From a bacterium (GTDB taxonomy: Bacteria; Electryoneota; RPQS01), in assembly GCA_036504735.1 (NCBI GenBank), contig DASXUQ010000016.1:1-64000 (forward strand): DNA of 64,000 nt. Direction: 5' to 3'. The position numbers were made by a program, and so were the translations under genes. Shown in pieces: positions 17,301 through 26,046 of the stretch; position 1 is the first letter of the stretch, and every line of letters begins with the position of its first letter. The notes beneath the pieces are model-generated. The model made no database searches and was not told the DNA's origin. It saw only the letters and a program-made list of their open reading frames with translations.

Positions 17301-19242
17301 GACGCTTCCGGCGAACGGCACGTCGGCGACACAGATTACCGCCCATCTGGTGCGCGCAAGCACGATGGTCGCGATTCCGGGCATGGCGGTGAACTTCGGA
17401 TCCTCCCTGGGTTCTATTCCCGCGAGCGGCATGACGGATTCCTCCGGGCGGGCCACCGTAACGTTGACGTCCGCCAATACGGCGGGCATCGCCACGGTCA
17501 TCTCGCGCTTCGGCAACGTGATTACCGACACCGCGACCGTAACGTTCTACGCTTCGACACCGACAACCCTGTCTCTTTCGGCGACGCCGACGGTGCTGCC
17601 TGCCAACAATTCGGCGAGCTCGACGGTAACGGCGGTGGTCACAGATCAGGACGGAAACCCCGTGCCTGACGGCACTCAGATTCATTTCTCGATTCCGCCG
17701 CAGTACGGTTCCCTCGAAACCATGCGCACGACTCATGGCGGCGTGGCAACGAACGTTCTGACCTCGGGAAGCACGCCGGGCTCGGTGCGCGTGACCGCAT
17801 GGTCCGAGGCCAACGCCAGCGTGCGAGACAGCGTATCGCTGACCTATACGGTGGGCGATCCGGGGGCGATTGTGCTGACGGCACAGCGGGACACGCTGAG
17901 CGCCAACGGCATTGCCGTGGATACGATGACGGCGCATGTCACCGACGCGATCGGCCATGCACTGGCCAACGTGGAGGTCCACTTTACCACGACCATCGGC
18001 AACATTACCGCCAGCCGCGTGACGGATGCCGGCGGCAATGCCCGTGTGGCCTTTACGTCTTCGCAGACCGGCGCGGCGCAGGTGACCGCGTTCATCGGCG
18101 GCATTCAGGACAATTACACGGTCTACCTGATTCCCGGCGGAGCCAACAGCATTTCCATGAGCTACAACCCGGGCTCGGTGGGCGTACGCGGCAGCGGTCG
18201 CAACGAGACGCTGCTGATCACGGCGACGGTGCGCGACGCCAACAACAATCCTGTGGTTGACGGCACGGCGGTGACGTTCAACATCGCCAGTTCGCCGGGT
18301 GGAGGAGATTTCCTTTCGACGACGGGCGTGGTGTCCACGATCAACGGACAGGCTTCCGTGGCTTACAGCAGCGGCACGGTGTCGGGCAGCGCGCGAATTC
18401 GCGCCATCTGCGGCAGCGTGAGCGCGGTGTCGACCGAGATCCTCGTCTATGCCGGCCCGCCTTACATGGAAGACCTGACGAATCCCTGCGAAACCAGCCA
18501 CATGTCCTTGGCCCCGAGCCCGTGCAACATGTTCGGTATGGACGTGGTGGGCGATTCGGTGAGCCTCGTGGCACTGGTAGGCGACCGCTACAACAACCCG
18601 GTGACCGCGGGAACGGCGGTGTATTTCACCACGTCGGGCGGCGTGATTACCACGGCGACGGGTTACACCGATTCGCTGGGCTTCGCGCGGGTAACGCTCT
18701 ACTCGGGACATCCGCTGCCGAGCATCGACCGCTGGCTGAACACGCTGACGGATCCGAACCAGGCGGGAGCGATTCTCTGTTCTCCCACGCCGACCATGCC
18801 GGGTGTGGCCAAGGTGATGGTGTCGTCCGCGGGAGTGAATGCCGCAGGCGACAGCATTACGGTGTGGGCGACGACGGATGTGCGGTTCAATTACGGCCAG
18901 CCCATTCTTGAAGTGCGCAGCGCCACCGTCAACGGCAGTGACACAACGCGGACGTTGTTCATCGGCCAGAATGCGGTGATTACGGTGGCGGCCTTCGATC
19001 CGGACTTCTGGCCGCTCGTGGCCGGGTCCACGTTGAGTTTCTCGGCGAACCACGGAATGATTTATCCGAGCGAGATCACGGTGGGGTGTCCGGGCGACAC
19101 GAGTTTCGCCATCAGTTTCTTCAACAACCTGACCGTAACCGATGACGACGCGGCTTCACCGGTACTGATTACCGTGGACACGAGGCAGGCCGACGTCTAC
19201 ACGTTTACCGAGACGTTTACGCTGCGAGCGGCATTGCCGTAG
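14365..19242 (+). CDS. Giant lipoprotein of bacterial Ig-like (invasin Big_1-type) repeats
   Basis: About 1625 residues. The GTG at 14365 is chosen because AAGGAGG stands seven bases upstream. The N-terminus has a basic leader, a hydrophobic stretch (ALTLAAVMLWLGC) and a lipobox-like Cys, so probably lipid-anchored. The rest is at least 13 tandem Ig-like modules of ~90-110 residues, each opened by an LxADGxS-xxxxTAxVxDAxGNPV signature and containing V-F-x-TTxGxI-S-x-x-TDxxGxA and A-x-L-x-S strands, as in invasin/intimin stalks. One module carries a ~45-residue basic, Asn/Arg-rich insertion (around 15850-15970). No enzymatic domain is evident. Embedded between a pilus regulator and minor pilins, it is likely a surface stalk or adhesin that works with the pilus; that role is inference. 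Confidence 0.85.
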   Translation: MKQSRRAYRVWLPALTLAAVMLWLGCEQKGDISPTGTNRQVLTFLDTVFVDPAIVVPGGTATVNALVLNESNEPAVSENVRFSVSRGALGGNHADTTIHCDQAGWARATITAPADSGEILVRTELLSMAEMRTNAIRVSAIPAGEGLLSLWVDSDTLFADNGVSRTRVYARLRNEAHNPIVGAEIFFSTSIGSITSPVITDSLSGTAVATLVSTTEIGIAVVGATHNSTQDSLRVSFLQPAAASDIRLSAAKPTLNAGNDSTTITAYVLDASNRPISDNTVVFFGTTRGTLSNLTARTQSGVATAVLHSSPTTGMATVSATTGGTVQGSTDVAIVPGPATSVLVSSTADTLFADNSSTAAISALVRDSYGNPVSEGTPVSFTAQGGTVTEASTTGPDGRAAAIFRAGLAIGPATVVATQGNAHGNANIYLKATVAATLSLSANPLQLSADGTSQSALRAAVLDVEGRPVSDGTPVTFNSHLGVITATATPLLQKSGNLTMARSSAWNPVLARNRKDNPNAAAKSVRRADRPGRTNSLYTTTTEGGYAYATLTSPTQVGPDTITATAQTLSDMRVVTYVAGPAALIQVTPTDAQLPADGTSHTRITSRVTDAFGNPLSGGVAVSVTSTLGQVNPASGFTGTDGTFTTNLYSSRQSGLCGVVASTSGASGYGEVTFTVPDVAGVAVFSSSPSVLADGISTAMMTVLASDAGGLPVQGAGVSWHYDAGLGLLIGGTTITDSAGQAHALYVSGASTTDATQNVSATIGTHSDTRVMRLLGVSLTAWADTTDLPADGQSTTNANVLVRETTSGFAVPNATVHFAASIGAIVGTGVTNSSGIATATYRSAPQEGDVSITTVYGDTLRAQTGLRLTGTLADTLFVTVGQYELLADGVSSTPVTAIIFNPSGQRVPNTAVTFTATGGGTFDPPSSMTDQNGQAIATYYSAPMDHDQNVDLTVAITRDSDLKQMLLRGVRLDVTAAETTLPANGTSATQITAHLVRASTMVAIPGMAVNFGSSLGSIPASGMTDSSGRATVTLTSANTAGIATVISRFGNVITDTATVTFYASTPTTLSLSATPTVLPANNSASSTVTAVVTDQDGNPVPDGTQIHFSIPPQYGSLETMRTTHGGVATNVLTSGSTPGSVRVTAWSEANASVRDSVSLTYTVGDPGAIVLTAQRDTLSANGIAVDTMTAHVTDAIGHALANVEVHFTTTIGNITASRVTDAGGNARVAFTSSQTGAAQVTAFIGGIQDNYTVYLIPGGANSISMSYNPGSVGVRGSGRNETLLITATVRDANNNPVVDGTAVTFNIASSPGGGDFLSTTGVVSTINGQASVAYSSGTVSGSARIRAICGSVSAVSTEILVYAGPPYMEDLTNPCETSHMSLAPSPCNMFGMDVVGDSVSLVALVGDRYNNPVTAGTAVYFTTSGGVITTATGYTDSLGFARVTLYSGHPLPSIDRWLNTLTDPNQAGAILCSPTPTMPGVAKVMVSSAGVNAAGDSITVWATTDVRFNYGQPILEVRSATVNGSDTTRTLFIGQNAVITVAAFDPDFWPLVAGSTLSFSANHGMIYPSEITVGCPGDTSFAISFFNNLTVTDDDAASPVLITVDTRQADVYTFTETFTLRAALP

Positions 19243-19303
19243 CCACGCTGGGCGGAACGGATCGAAGGTGGATTGCACGCAAACGGAAACAATGAGGGTT
19301 TTC

Positions 19304-20047
19304 ATGAAAACCGTTTTTATCGCCGCAACGCTAATCCTCTGTGCCTGCACGGCGTGGGGCATGGTGGGCGGCCCGATCTTCCCGGTAGGAAGTCAGATGA
19401 CCGCGATGACGGTGGAAGCGTCGAAGGTGACGTTGAAGACGGTCTCGCCGTCGGGAAGCGGATCGCAGGAGGGCACATCCGACCGGATGTTTCTGTCGGC
19501 GCGCTACGGAGTGCTGTCCAATGTGGACCTGTCGGCGATGTTGGGGACGTCGAATCTTGGGTTCAACAATCTGTACGGCGGCTATTCGGATTTCCGCTCG
19601 AACTGGTCGTTCGCGTGGGGCGCCGGGGCGCGGGCGGGATTTCCTCTGGGATCACCGCGGTACCAGGCCATTTGCGGGCTGCAGTACACGGGATTTCAAC
19701 CCAAGGGTAGTTCGTCGAATGGCATTCAGACCGTGAGCAGCAAGTACATCTGGCATGAAGTTGCGCCGTCCGTGGCGGTGGGCGCGCGTGTGGGTCCGCT
19801 GGTGCCGTATCTGGGAGTGGCCAAGCCGTTCTTCTTCGGACGGCGCGACGTGATGGTGGCCATGCATGGCCGGGCCTTTCCGGCGGCGGGCGGGCAGACC
19901 AGCTATGCGGACGGGCAGCAGCCGGTGCGCGGGATTCTCGGTCTCGAATGGAAACTGCCCGACGGCTATTCGCTGACGGCGGAAGGCATGACGACGCCGG
20001 CGGGAATCTGGACGCTCAGCCTCGGCGTGGCGCAGGTGCTGAAGTAG
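19304..20047 (+). CDS. Predicted outer-membrane beta-barrel-like protein
   Basis: About 247 residues from ATG 19304, which has GAGGG five bases upstream; earlier in-frame ATGs exist at 19292 and 19268. N-terminal signal peptide (MKTVFIAATLILCACTAWG). The mature part alternates short polar turns with amphipathic strands rich in Tyr, Gly and aromatic residues (LSARYGVLSNVDLSAMLG, NWSFAWGAGARAGF, AVGARVGPLVPYLGVAKPF) and ends in strand-like GIWTLSLGVAQVLK. No named family recognised. Follows the Ig-repeat lipoprotein and precedes minor pilin genes in one unit, suggesting an export or anchoring role for that surface apparatus. Confidence 0.7.
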   Translation: MKTVFIAATLILCACTAWGMVGGPIFPVGSQMTAMTVEASKVTLKTVSPSGSGSQEGTSDRMFLSARYGVLSNVDLSAMLGTSNLGFNNLYGGYSDFRSNWSFAWGAGARAGFPLGSPRYQAICGLQYTGFQPKGSSSNGIQTVSSKYIWHEVAPSVAVGARVGPLVPYLGVAKPFFFGRRDVMVAMHGRAFPAAGGQTSYADGQQPVRGILGLEWKLPDGYSLTAEGMTTPAGIWTLSLGVAQVLK

Positions 20048-20073
20048 ATCGCGGCAGGAGTTGAACGGAGGTC

Positions 20074-20445
20074 ATGATGAAGCGGATTCGGCGCAAACAA
20101 TCGGGGCTCGGCATGCTGGAGATCGTCATCACGATCTTCCTCGTGACGCTTGGCCTGCTGGTGGTGATGTCCTCCTTTGTGGCGATTTCGAAATCGGGGC
20201 GGTACGGCGAGCGGATGAACGTGGCCACCACGCTGGCGCGGCTGGAGATGGAGCGGATCCGCAACCAGCCCTACGCGGCGGTGCAGAATGCCACCGGCGC
20301 AGACGGGGAGTATCCGGATCATCCCGGCTACTACCATGCGGTGCAGGTTCATGAGACCGGCACGGTCAAAGAGGTCGTCCTGCAAGTATTTTTCGAACAC
20401 GGGCGGCGTCGGGCGGAAATGCGAACCTATGTGAGTAACCTGTAA
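20074..20445 (+). CDS. Minor pilin, PilV-like
   Basis: 123 residues with a basic leader and prepilin cleavage motif QSG|LGMLE, Glu at +5, then the hydrophobic helix (IVITIFLVTLGLLVVMSSF). The small soluble domain includes a helix (ARLEMERIRNQPYAAVQ) like PilV/GspI minor pilins. GGAGG lies just upstream; ATG at 20077 is an equally good start. First of three consecutive prepilin-type genes. Minor pilins prime fibre assembly and may sit at the tip. Confidence 0.85.
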   Translation: MMKRIRRKQSGLGMLEIVITIFLVTLGLLVVMSSFVAISKSGRYGERMNVATTLARLEMERIRNQPYAAVQNATGADGEYPDHPGYYHAVQVHETGTVKEVVLQVFFEHGRRRAEMRTYVSNL

Positions 20446-20468
20446 GGATGAGTCGCGAGGAGGCGCAC

Positions 20469-21245
20469 ATGAGCGGTTTGGTGGATCGGTTGCGGAGCGG
20501 GCGCGGCAAACTGCCGCGGGCCTCGGGCGTCAGTCTGCTGGAAATGATCATTGCCATGTCGCTGGCGATGGTGCTGATGGCCTCGCTCTTTTCCCTCTAC
20601 TATGGCGCGGCGCACGGGATTGCGAAGGAAGAGAACGCGATGTCGGCGGACCGGGAAGGGCGCCTTGTCGTCCAGCACCTCACGCGGGATTTCCGGCTGG
20701 TGGGTCTGATGGCCCTGCAGGATGTGAACGGCGACACCAACGACATCCGGCGCGACGTGCCTTATCAGGCCTGGAGCGATTCGATCCGCCAGGACTTCGA
20801 ATTCGCGAACACCTACAGCGTGGTCTTTACCGCGGACATCGACAATGACGGCCGGACGGAAACGGCCCGCTATTATCTGGACCCGACCGCCCACATCCTG
20901 AAGCAGCAGACGTGGGTGTGGTCACGCGACTCGGTCAGGTGGCGGACGCCGACAACGCGCAACATTGCATCGCACGTCGATTTTCTGATGTTCCGCTATA
21001 TCGACAAGGACGGACTGACGATTCCCAACCCGATTGCCTACCCGGCGGGCGGATACACGCTAACGGCAGGCGAGCGGGTGAGGATTACGGCGGTGGAGAT
21101 CACCGTGGTGACGAAATCCGAACAGGCCGGAGACGGCCGCCCGGAATTCGTCCTGATGCCGGACGGCACTTACTGGCAGGACCGCTTCAAGCGGAATATC
21201 CAGCGATTCTTGGTACGAGGAAGAAATTTGAGCCTCGGAGCGTAA
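20469..21245 (+). CDS. Minor pilin, PilW/GspJ-like
   Basis: About 258 residues. ATG 20469 is preferred because GAGGAGG lies five bases upstream; an in-frame ATG at 20448 would overlap that site. Prepilin motif ASG|VSLLE with Glu at +5, hydrophobic helix MIIAMSLAMVLMASLFSLYYG, then a mixed domain with an acidic turn (DIDNDGRTETARYY) and repeated mentions of strand-forming segments typical of PilW/GspJ. Operonic with the PilV-like gene (gap 23 bases) and the PilX-like gene (gap 27). Confidence 0.85.
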   Translation: MSGLVDRLRSGRGKLPRASGVSLLEMIIAMSLAMVLMASLFSLYYGAAHGIAKEENAMSADREGRLVVQHLTRDFRLVGLMALQDVNGDTNDIRRDVPYQAWSDSIRQDFEFANTYSVVFTADIDNDGRTETARYYLDPTAHILKQQTWVWSRDSVRWRTPTTRNIASHVDFLMFRYIDKDGLTIPNPIAYPAGGYTLTAGERVRITAVEITVVTKSEQAGDGRPEFVLMPDGTYWQDRFKRNIQRFLVRGRNLSLGA

Positions 21246-21272
21246 TCACAGCCTCTCGCAGGAGACAATTCA

Positions 21273-22931
21273 ATGCGAACAGCATGGACCATCGGGCGAG
21301 ACGGGCAGGGCAAAGGGCGGCAGGCGGACCAGCGGGGCTTTGTAATGCTGGTGGCGCTGATACTGCTCAGCGGGTTGGTGTTCATTGCGGGATCGGCGGC
21401 GATCCGTTCGACCCGGCAAACACAGGTGTCCAGCGCGGAGTTGGACAATGCGCGGACGTTCTATGCGGCGGAAGGAGCGGTGGAATTCGGATCGGATCAG
21501 TTGCGCACGCTGCTGAACAACGTGCTCGATCCGACACAGGGGCAACTGGATGCGATTACGGCGCCCACGATTCCGGGATTCACCATCACCAATTATCATG
21601 TCACCAAGGTGGGCGCCCTGACGTCCGAGCGGATCACGTCGGGAGACTACACCGGCCTCGACGGTTATGTGCAGCGGTACAACGTGGAGGCGGACGCATC
21701 CAGCGAGCGGCGCAACACCCACATCGTACGGGAAATCCAGCATCAGTACATCCCGCTTTTTCAGTTCGGTGTGTTCTATGAAAAGGATCTGGAAATCTTC
21801 CCCGGTGCGGATATGACCTTCTCGGGGCCGATTCACACCAACGGCGACCTGTATATGGGCTGTGACGGGGCGACGCTGCGCTGCCAGTCCACGGTGACGG
21901 CGGTGGGACGGTACTGGCATTACCGGAAAGACAATTCGCACATCGATCTGAGCGGGCCGGTTTACATCAAGGATACCTTCGGCACGTGGCAGAACGTCTG
22001 GCGGGGCAGTTACTGGCTGGACAACCGCCGGGTCACCTGGGCTTCGGATGCGCTATCGCTTTGGGGCGGGAATTTCCGCGACGCGTCGCACGGCTTGTCC
22101 ACCTTGCGGCTGCCGTTGCCGGCCACGTCCGATCAGCACGAGGTGATCGAGCGCGGCGTCGCCGGAGACAATGCGATGCAAAAAGCTTCGAAGTACTGGT
22201 ACAAGGCTACCGTGCGCTATGTGGACGGAGCGTTGAAGGACAGCGCGGGGCACGTCTTGACCCAACCGGGTGTGTACACCTATACGCAGAACAAGTTCTA
22301 TGACGCGCGTCAGAACAAAAACATGGACGTTGTGGACATCGACGTGGCCGCGATGATCGCGGGACACTACGTTCCGCCGAATAACATTCTCTACATCAGC
22401 AACTCGTCGGGCGACGCGCCCTGCGTGCGTCTGAAAAATGCGGCCACGCTGCCGTTGGGCGGCCTGACCGTGGCCACGGACCTGCCGTTGTACATTATGG
22501 GGAATTACAATTCCGTTTCCAAGAAGGGTTCCTCGCTGCTGTGCGACGCGATTACGATTTTGTCGCCGGCATGGACGGACGGCAATTCCGCGCAGCCCAT
22601 CGGAAACCGGATTGCCACCCCCGTGACCGTCAACGCCTGCGTCATGGCCGGGCACGTGAACACACCGAACGGCGGAACGTACAGCGGCGGACTGGAGAAC
22701 ATCTTCCGCTTTCTGGAATCCTGGTCGGGAGTGACGGTAACCTTCCGGGGCAGCATCATCGATTTGTGGTTCAGCCGCCTGGCGACGGCGCCATGGGGGC
22801 AGGGGAATGTCTATAATCCTCCCAACCGAAACTGGGGCTATGATACGGATCTTTTGTCGCCTACGAACTGGCCTCCGGGCGCACCGAAGGTGCATACGGT
22901 ACAGCGCGGCACGTGGCGGCAAATCAGTTGA
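21273..22931 (+). CDS. PilX/GspK-like prepilin-type protein
   Basis: 552 residues. Leader ends QRG|FVMLV followed by the hydrophobic helix ALILLSGLVFIAGSAA. Val replaces Glu at +5, as in PilX/GspK-type minor pilins that cap the fibre. The helix continues into STRQTQVSSAELDNARTFYAAEGAVE, a signature of the PilX N-terminal family. The large C-terminal part contains strand-rich modules (GPIHTNGDLYMG, NGTPVTVNACVMAGHV-like segments) of unknown function, possibly a beta-helix like the DUF4900-type modules seen after PilX N-termini. AGGAGA eight bases before ATG. Large size suggests a tip subunit. Confidence 0.78.
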   Translation: MRTAWTIGRDGQGKGRQADQRGFVMLVALILLSGLVFIAGSAAIRSTRQTQVSSAELDNARTFYAAEGAVEFGSDQLRTLLNNVLDPTQGQLDAITAPTIPGFTITNYHVTKVGALTSERITSGDYTGLDGYVQRYNVEADASSERRNTHIVREIQHQYIPLFQFGVFYEKDLEIFPGADMTFSGPIHTNGDLYMGCDGATLRCQSTVTAVGRYWHYRKDNSHIDLSGPVYIKDTFGTWQNVWRGSYWLDNRRVTWASDALSLWGGNFRDASHGLSTLRLPLPATSDQHEVIERGVAGDNAMQKASKYWYKATVRYVDGALKDSAGHVLTQPGVYTYTQNKFYDARQNKNMDVVDIDVAAMIAGHYVPPNNILYISNSSGDAPCVRLKNAATLPLGGLTVATDLPLYIMGNYNSVSKKGSSLLCDAITILSPAWTDGNSAQPIGNRIATPVTVNACVMAGHVNTPNGGTYSGGLENIFRFLESWSGVTVTFRGSIIDLWFSRLATAPWGQGNVYNPPNRNWGYDTDLLSPTNWPPGAPKVHTVQRGTWRQIS

Positions 22932-22939
22932 GGTCATTC

Positions 22940-24133
22940 ATGAAGAACTTGTTCGGCGATAAGGGTAATCCGGAGTTGCAGGCGCGAGACGCCATGCGGC
23001 AGAAGAAGTGGGGCAAGGCGCTCGAGTTCTACAGCAAGCGTCTCGAGGAGAATGAGCGGGACTTTGCCCTGTGGAATCTGGTGGGCGACCTGCACATCAA
23101 CAATCGCTCCCGTGCCCAGGCGGTGGAAGCCTGGCGGCGCGCGCTGGAAGGCTTCGCACTGGAAGGATTGTACGAAAACGTGCTGGGCATCGCGCGGAAA
23201 ATCCTGCGCCGTACCCCCGAGGAAGAGGACGTGCATCTGCTGTTGGCCGAGGCGTATCTCGGGCTGGAGTATCAGGCGGACTGTCTGGCATCCTTCCGCA
23301 GTTACCTCAAGCTGTCGCGTCATCGCTCCGAAAGCGATATGCGCTCGCTGTTCAAGAAGATCCTCGACCAGCCGATCCGGCACGCGCATCTGCTGCACGA
23401 ATTGGAGGCGCTTTGGAAGGAGTCGGCCATCGAGGACTTCGAACTGGAGCAGCGCCTGCTGGAGTACGTGAAGACCGGACTGGAACACGCGGTGTCTCAC
23501 GCTCCGGCGGAACCGGACGAGGATGCGGACCGTCCTTACGGCGAAACTGGGAGACGCGCGGCGGCGGAGTCTTCGGAGGAGAATCTGATCACCCTCGACG
23601 GGCTGGATTCCTTCCCGGAAGACATTGCGATGGACACGTTGTCCTACACACCGCCGATGATGAACGTCGATGTGCCGCCGGCCCGGCCCGCCCCGGTGCA
23701 ATATGAAGCGGTTTCAGGCGAAGAGGCCGAGGAGCAGCCGACGGGCGCGGGGCGTGACCATTACGATCTGGGAGTTGTCTACAAAGAGATGACGCTCTGG
23801 GACGCGGCCATGGCCGAATTCGAACAGGCACGGCAGGACAAGTCGATCCGTGCCCGCGCTACCCTGGCCCTGGCGGAGTGCCTGCAGGAGTCGCGCGATC
23901 TGCAGGGTGCGCTGGAATTGCTCGAGAGCGAGTCGCAGCAGTCGGACGGATCTCCCGTGGAACAGCTTACCGTCATCCACCAACTGGGAATAGTGCACGA
24001 GCTGTTAGGCAATCTCGATCAGGCGCTGAACCTGTTTAAGACCGTACACGACCGGCATCCCGGATACGGCGACGTGGAAACGCGGATTTCGGCTCTTCAA
24101 AGCCGTCTCGAAAACGACAGTCCGGCGGAGTGA
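22940..24133 (+). CDS. TPR-repeat protein of the pilus accessory module
   Basis: 397 residues from ATG 22940 with TGAGGT just upstream. No signal peptide, so cytoplasmic. Residues ~15-150 form TPR-like helical pairs (KKWGKALEFYSKRLEEN, RAQAVEAWRRALEGF, EDVHLLLAEAYLGLEYQADCLASFRSYLKL). Then an acidic linker (~185-275), then a second TPR block to the C-terminus (YDLGVVYKEMTLWDAAMAEFEQA, LGNLDQALNLFKTV). TPR proteins scaffold complexes; PilF-type pilotins are TPR lipoproteins but this one lacks a lipobox. First gene of the accessory module between minor pilins and pilMNOPQ. Confidence 0.75.
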   Translation: MKNLFGDKGNPELQARDAMRQKKWGKALEFYSKRLEENERDFALWNLVGDLHINNRSRAQAVEAWRRALEGFALEGLYENVLGIARKILRRTPEEEDVHLLLAEAYLGLEYQADCLASFRSYLKLSRHRSESDMRSLFKKILDQPIRHAHLLHELEALWKESAIEDFELEQRLLEYVKTGLEHAVSHAPAEPDEDADRPYGETGRRAAAESSEENLITLDGLDSFPEDIAMDTLSYTPPMMNVDVPPARPAPVQYEAVSGEEAEEQPTGAGRDHYDLGVVYKEMTLWDAAMAEFEQARQDKSIRARATLALAECLQESRDLQGALELLESESQQSDGSPVEQLTVIHQLGIVHELLGNLDQALNLFKTVHDRHPGYGDVETRISALQSRLENDSPAE

Positions 24134-24161
24134 ACTGAGCGCAGTCAGGGCATAAGGACAC

Positions 24162-25283
24162 ATGGATTTACGCGGATTACTTGAACTACTGTTCGTGAAG
24201 AAGGCGTCGGACCTGCATCTGCGGGCCGGAGCGCTTCCCGTGCTGCGCATCAATGGCGATCTGTTTGCCACCCGGCCGGAGAAGGTGACCGCCGAGGAGA
24301 TGGATACGCTGCTGAAAGATGTGCTCACTCCGCAGCAGCTTGAAGCACTGTACCGGGACAAGGAACTGGACCTGGCGCTGACGGTGCCGGGGCATGGCCG
24401 TACCCGCGTCAACGCATTTTTTCAACGGGGCTCCGCGGCATTGGCGTTTCGCGCCATCAAGACCCAGATTCCGTCCTTCAAGGATCTGATGCTGCCGTCG
24501 GTGCTGGAAAAACTGGCCAATCTGCGGCGTGGGATTGTGCTGTTCACCGGCGCGACGGGCTCGGGCAAGTCCACCTCGCTGGCGTCGCTGATCGAATATA
24601 TCAACATCCATCGCAGCACCAACATCCTGACGATCGAAGATCCGATTGAGTACATCTTCAGCAACAAGAAGTCGCTGATCGCCCAGCGCGAAGTGATGAT
24701 CGACACGCTGACCTTCTACAGCGCGCTGGTCCATGCGCTGCGCGAAGACCCCGACATCATCATGGTGGGTGAGACACGGGATCCGGAGACGATGAAAGTG
24801 GCGTTGCAGGCGGCGGAGACCGGCCACCTTGTGCTGACGTCGCTGCATACTCTGAATGCCGTGGAAGCCATCAACCGCATTATTTCTTTCTTCCCGCTGA
24901 ACGAGCAGATGCAGATCCGGTCGATTCTGGCGGGGACGGTGCAGGCAATCATTTCGCAGCGGCTGGTGGCGCGCTCGGACAAGCCGGGGCGTGTGCCCAT
25001 CGTCGAGGTTCTGGTAAGTACGGCGGCGGTGCAGGAGTGCATCTCAGATCCGGACAAAATGCATTTGCTGCAGGGATTTCTCGAAGACGACCGCGGCACA
25101 CACGGCATGCAGACCTTCGACCAGTCCATCCTGTCCCTGCTGCGAAACGGCACGGTCTCTTTCGAGACGGCGATGGAAAGCGCGACCAACCCGCACGATT
25201 TGGAAATGGCGGTGCGGGGAATCAATTCTTCGGGCTCACGGTTCGCGGCGGCGGCTGCGAACAACGCGGAGACCCGGCAATGA
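24162..25283 (+). CDS. Second PilT-type retraction ATPase (PilT2/PilU-like)
   Basis: 373 residues. Same architecture as PilT: N-terminal KKASDLHLRAGALPVLRING, Walker A GATGSGKST (Pro of the usual GPTGSGKS replaced by Ala), Asp-box EDPDIIMVGETRD and His-box LTSLHTLNA. The C-terminus reads MQTFDQSILSLLRNG, a signature of PilT/PilU-type ATPases, but the AIRNLIRE-type helix of PilT is not conserved (AVQECISD). PilU-type ATPases assist PilT and usually cannot retract alone. It sits away from pilBTC and next to the MshEN-DnaA-type fusion, so it may be governed by that module. Confidence 0.85.
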   Translation: MDLRGLLELLFVKKASDLHLRAGALPVLRINGDLFATRPEKVTAEEMDTLLKDVLTPQQLEALYRDKELDLALTVPGHGRTRVNAFFQRGSAALAFRAIKTQIPSFKDLMLPSVLEKLANLRRGIVLFTGATGSGKSTSLASLIEYINIHRSTNILTIEDPIEYIFSNKKSLIAQREVMIDTLTFYSALVHALREDPDIIMVGETRDPETMKVALQAAETGHLVLTSLHTLNAVEAINRIISFFPLNEQMQIRSILAGTVQAIISQRLVARSDKPGRVPIVEVLVSTAAVQECISDPDKMHLLQGFLEDDRGTHGMQTFDQSILSLLRNGTVSFETAMESATNPHDLEMAVRGINSSGSRFAAAAANNAETRQ

Positions 25284-25343
25284 CCCTTGATCTGTTTGTG
25301 CCGCCGGGCAGGGCGGCGTAGGGCTGGGCAGGAGGAGAGGAAC

Positions 25344-26033
25344 ATGGGCAAGAAAGAGACGACGCTGGGCAATCTGGATGAACGGGGTGTGCTGCCTGTC
25401 ATCCGGGCGATTTTCCATGACGAATGGGGCGGAGTGCTGCGGGTGCGCACGGCGGGCCGCAACTGCTCCCTGTGGTTTGTGAAGGGCCAGATCGCCCATG
25501 CCCTTCTTACGGAAGGCAAGCAGCGTGTCGACGGCGTGGCTGCCCTGGAGAAAGTGGCCTTGTGGACGAAGGGCACGTTCATGCTGGATGCGGGTGAACT
25601 TCCCCCGGCGCGGAGCATCCGGCTGGCGATGGACGACATCCTGAGTTTCCTTGAGCACGAGGCGGGCGCCGTTACCGAAGCCGCGGCGGAACCGAAGCTC
25701 GACCATCTGGAAAGCGTGCTGGAGAGTCTGCGCGAACGCGTTCCCGGCCTGGAGTCGCTGAGCGTCATGAACGGCGCGCTGGTGGAAGCGACCACGGCCC
25801 TCGACCTCAAGGAACGCGGATGGCTGAGCGAGCAGCTCCGTTCCTATTGCGGCGAGGACTCGGTCAAACCGGAGAAGTTGTTCCTTCAGCAGGGAGACCA
25901 TACGCTGCTGATTCTGAAGCGCGGGCAACTGGCGACGGTCTTGTCGGCGCGGACAGGAACGGCTCCCGAGGCACTGTTCTGGGCGGGGGAAGAGGCACGC
26001 AAACGCGTGATGACGGAAGAGACGAAGGACTGA
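25344..26033 (+). CDS. DUF4388 protein with possible roadblock/LC7 domain
   Basis: 229 residues from ATG 25344, with GGAGGAGAGG just upstream. N-terminal ~110 residues match the DUF4388 (PATAN-like) pattern: LDERGVLPVIRAIF, GVLRVRTAGRNCSLWFVKGQI, then KGTFMLD. Residues ~120-229 resemble the roadblock/LC7 fold (VPGLESLSVMNGALVEAT, LLILKRGQLATVLSA). Both domains occur in small-GTPase and polarity systems of gliding bacteria (for example MglB is a roadblock GAP), but no Mgl-type GTPase is in the window. Cytoplasmic. Thirteen bases upstream of the MshEN-DnaA-type fusion gene. DUF4388 call fairly firm, roadblock call tentative. Confidence 0.7.
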   Translation: MGKKETTLGNLDERGVLPVIRAIFHDEWGGVLRVRTAGRNCSLWFVKGQIAHALLTEGKQRVDGVAALEKVALWTKGTFMLDAGELPPARSIRLAMDDILSFLEHEAGAVTEAAAEPKLDHLESVLESLRERVPGLESLSVMNGALVEATTALDLKERGWLSEQLRSYCGEDSVKPEKLFLQQGDHTLLILKRGQLATVLSARTGTAPEALFWAGEEARKRVMTEETKD

Positions 26034-26046
26034 AGCAGCGAGGACT

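Noticed and set aside
16315-19053. Very long open frame on the minus strand, antisense to the Ig-repeat lipoprotein
   Set aside because: It follows from GC-rich third positions and the repeated module structure of the sense gene. The translation is Arg/His-rich, has no recognisable domain and no ribosome site.
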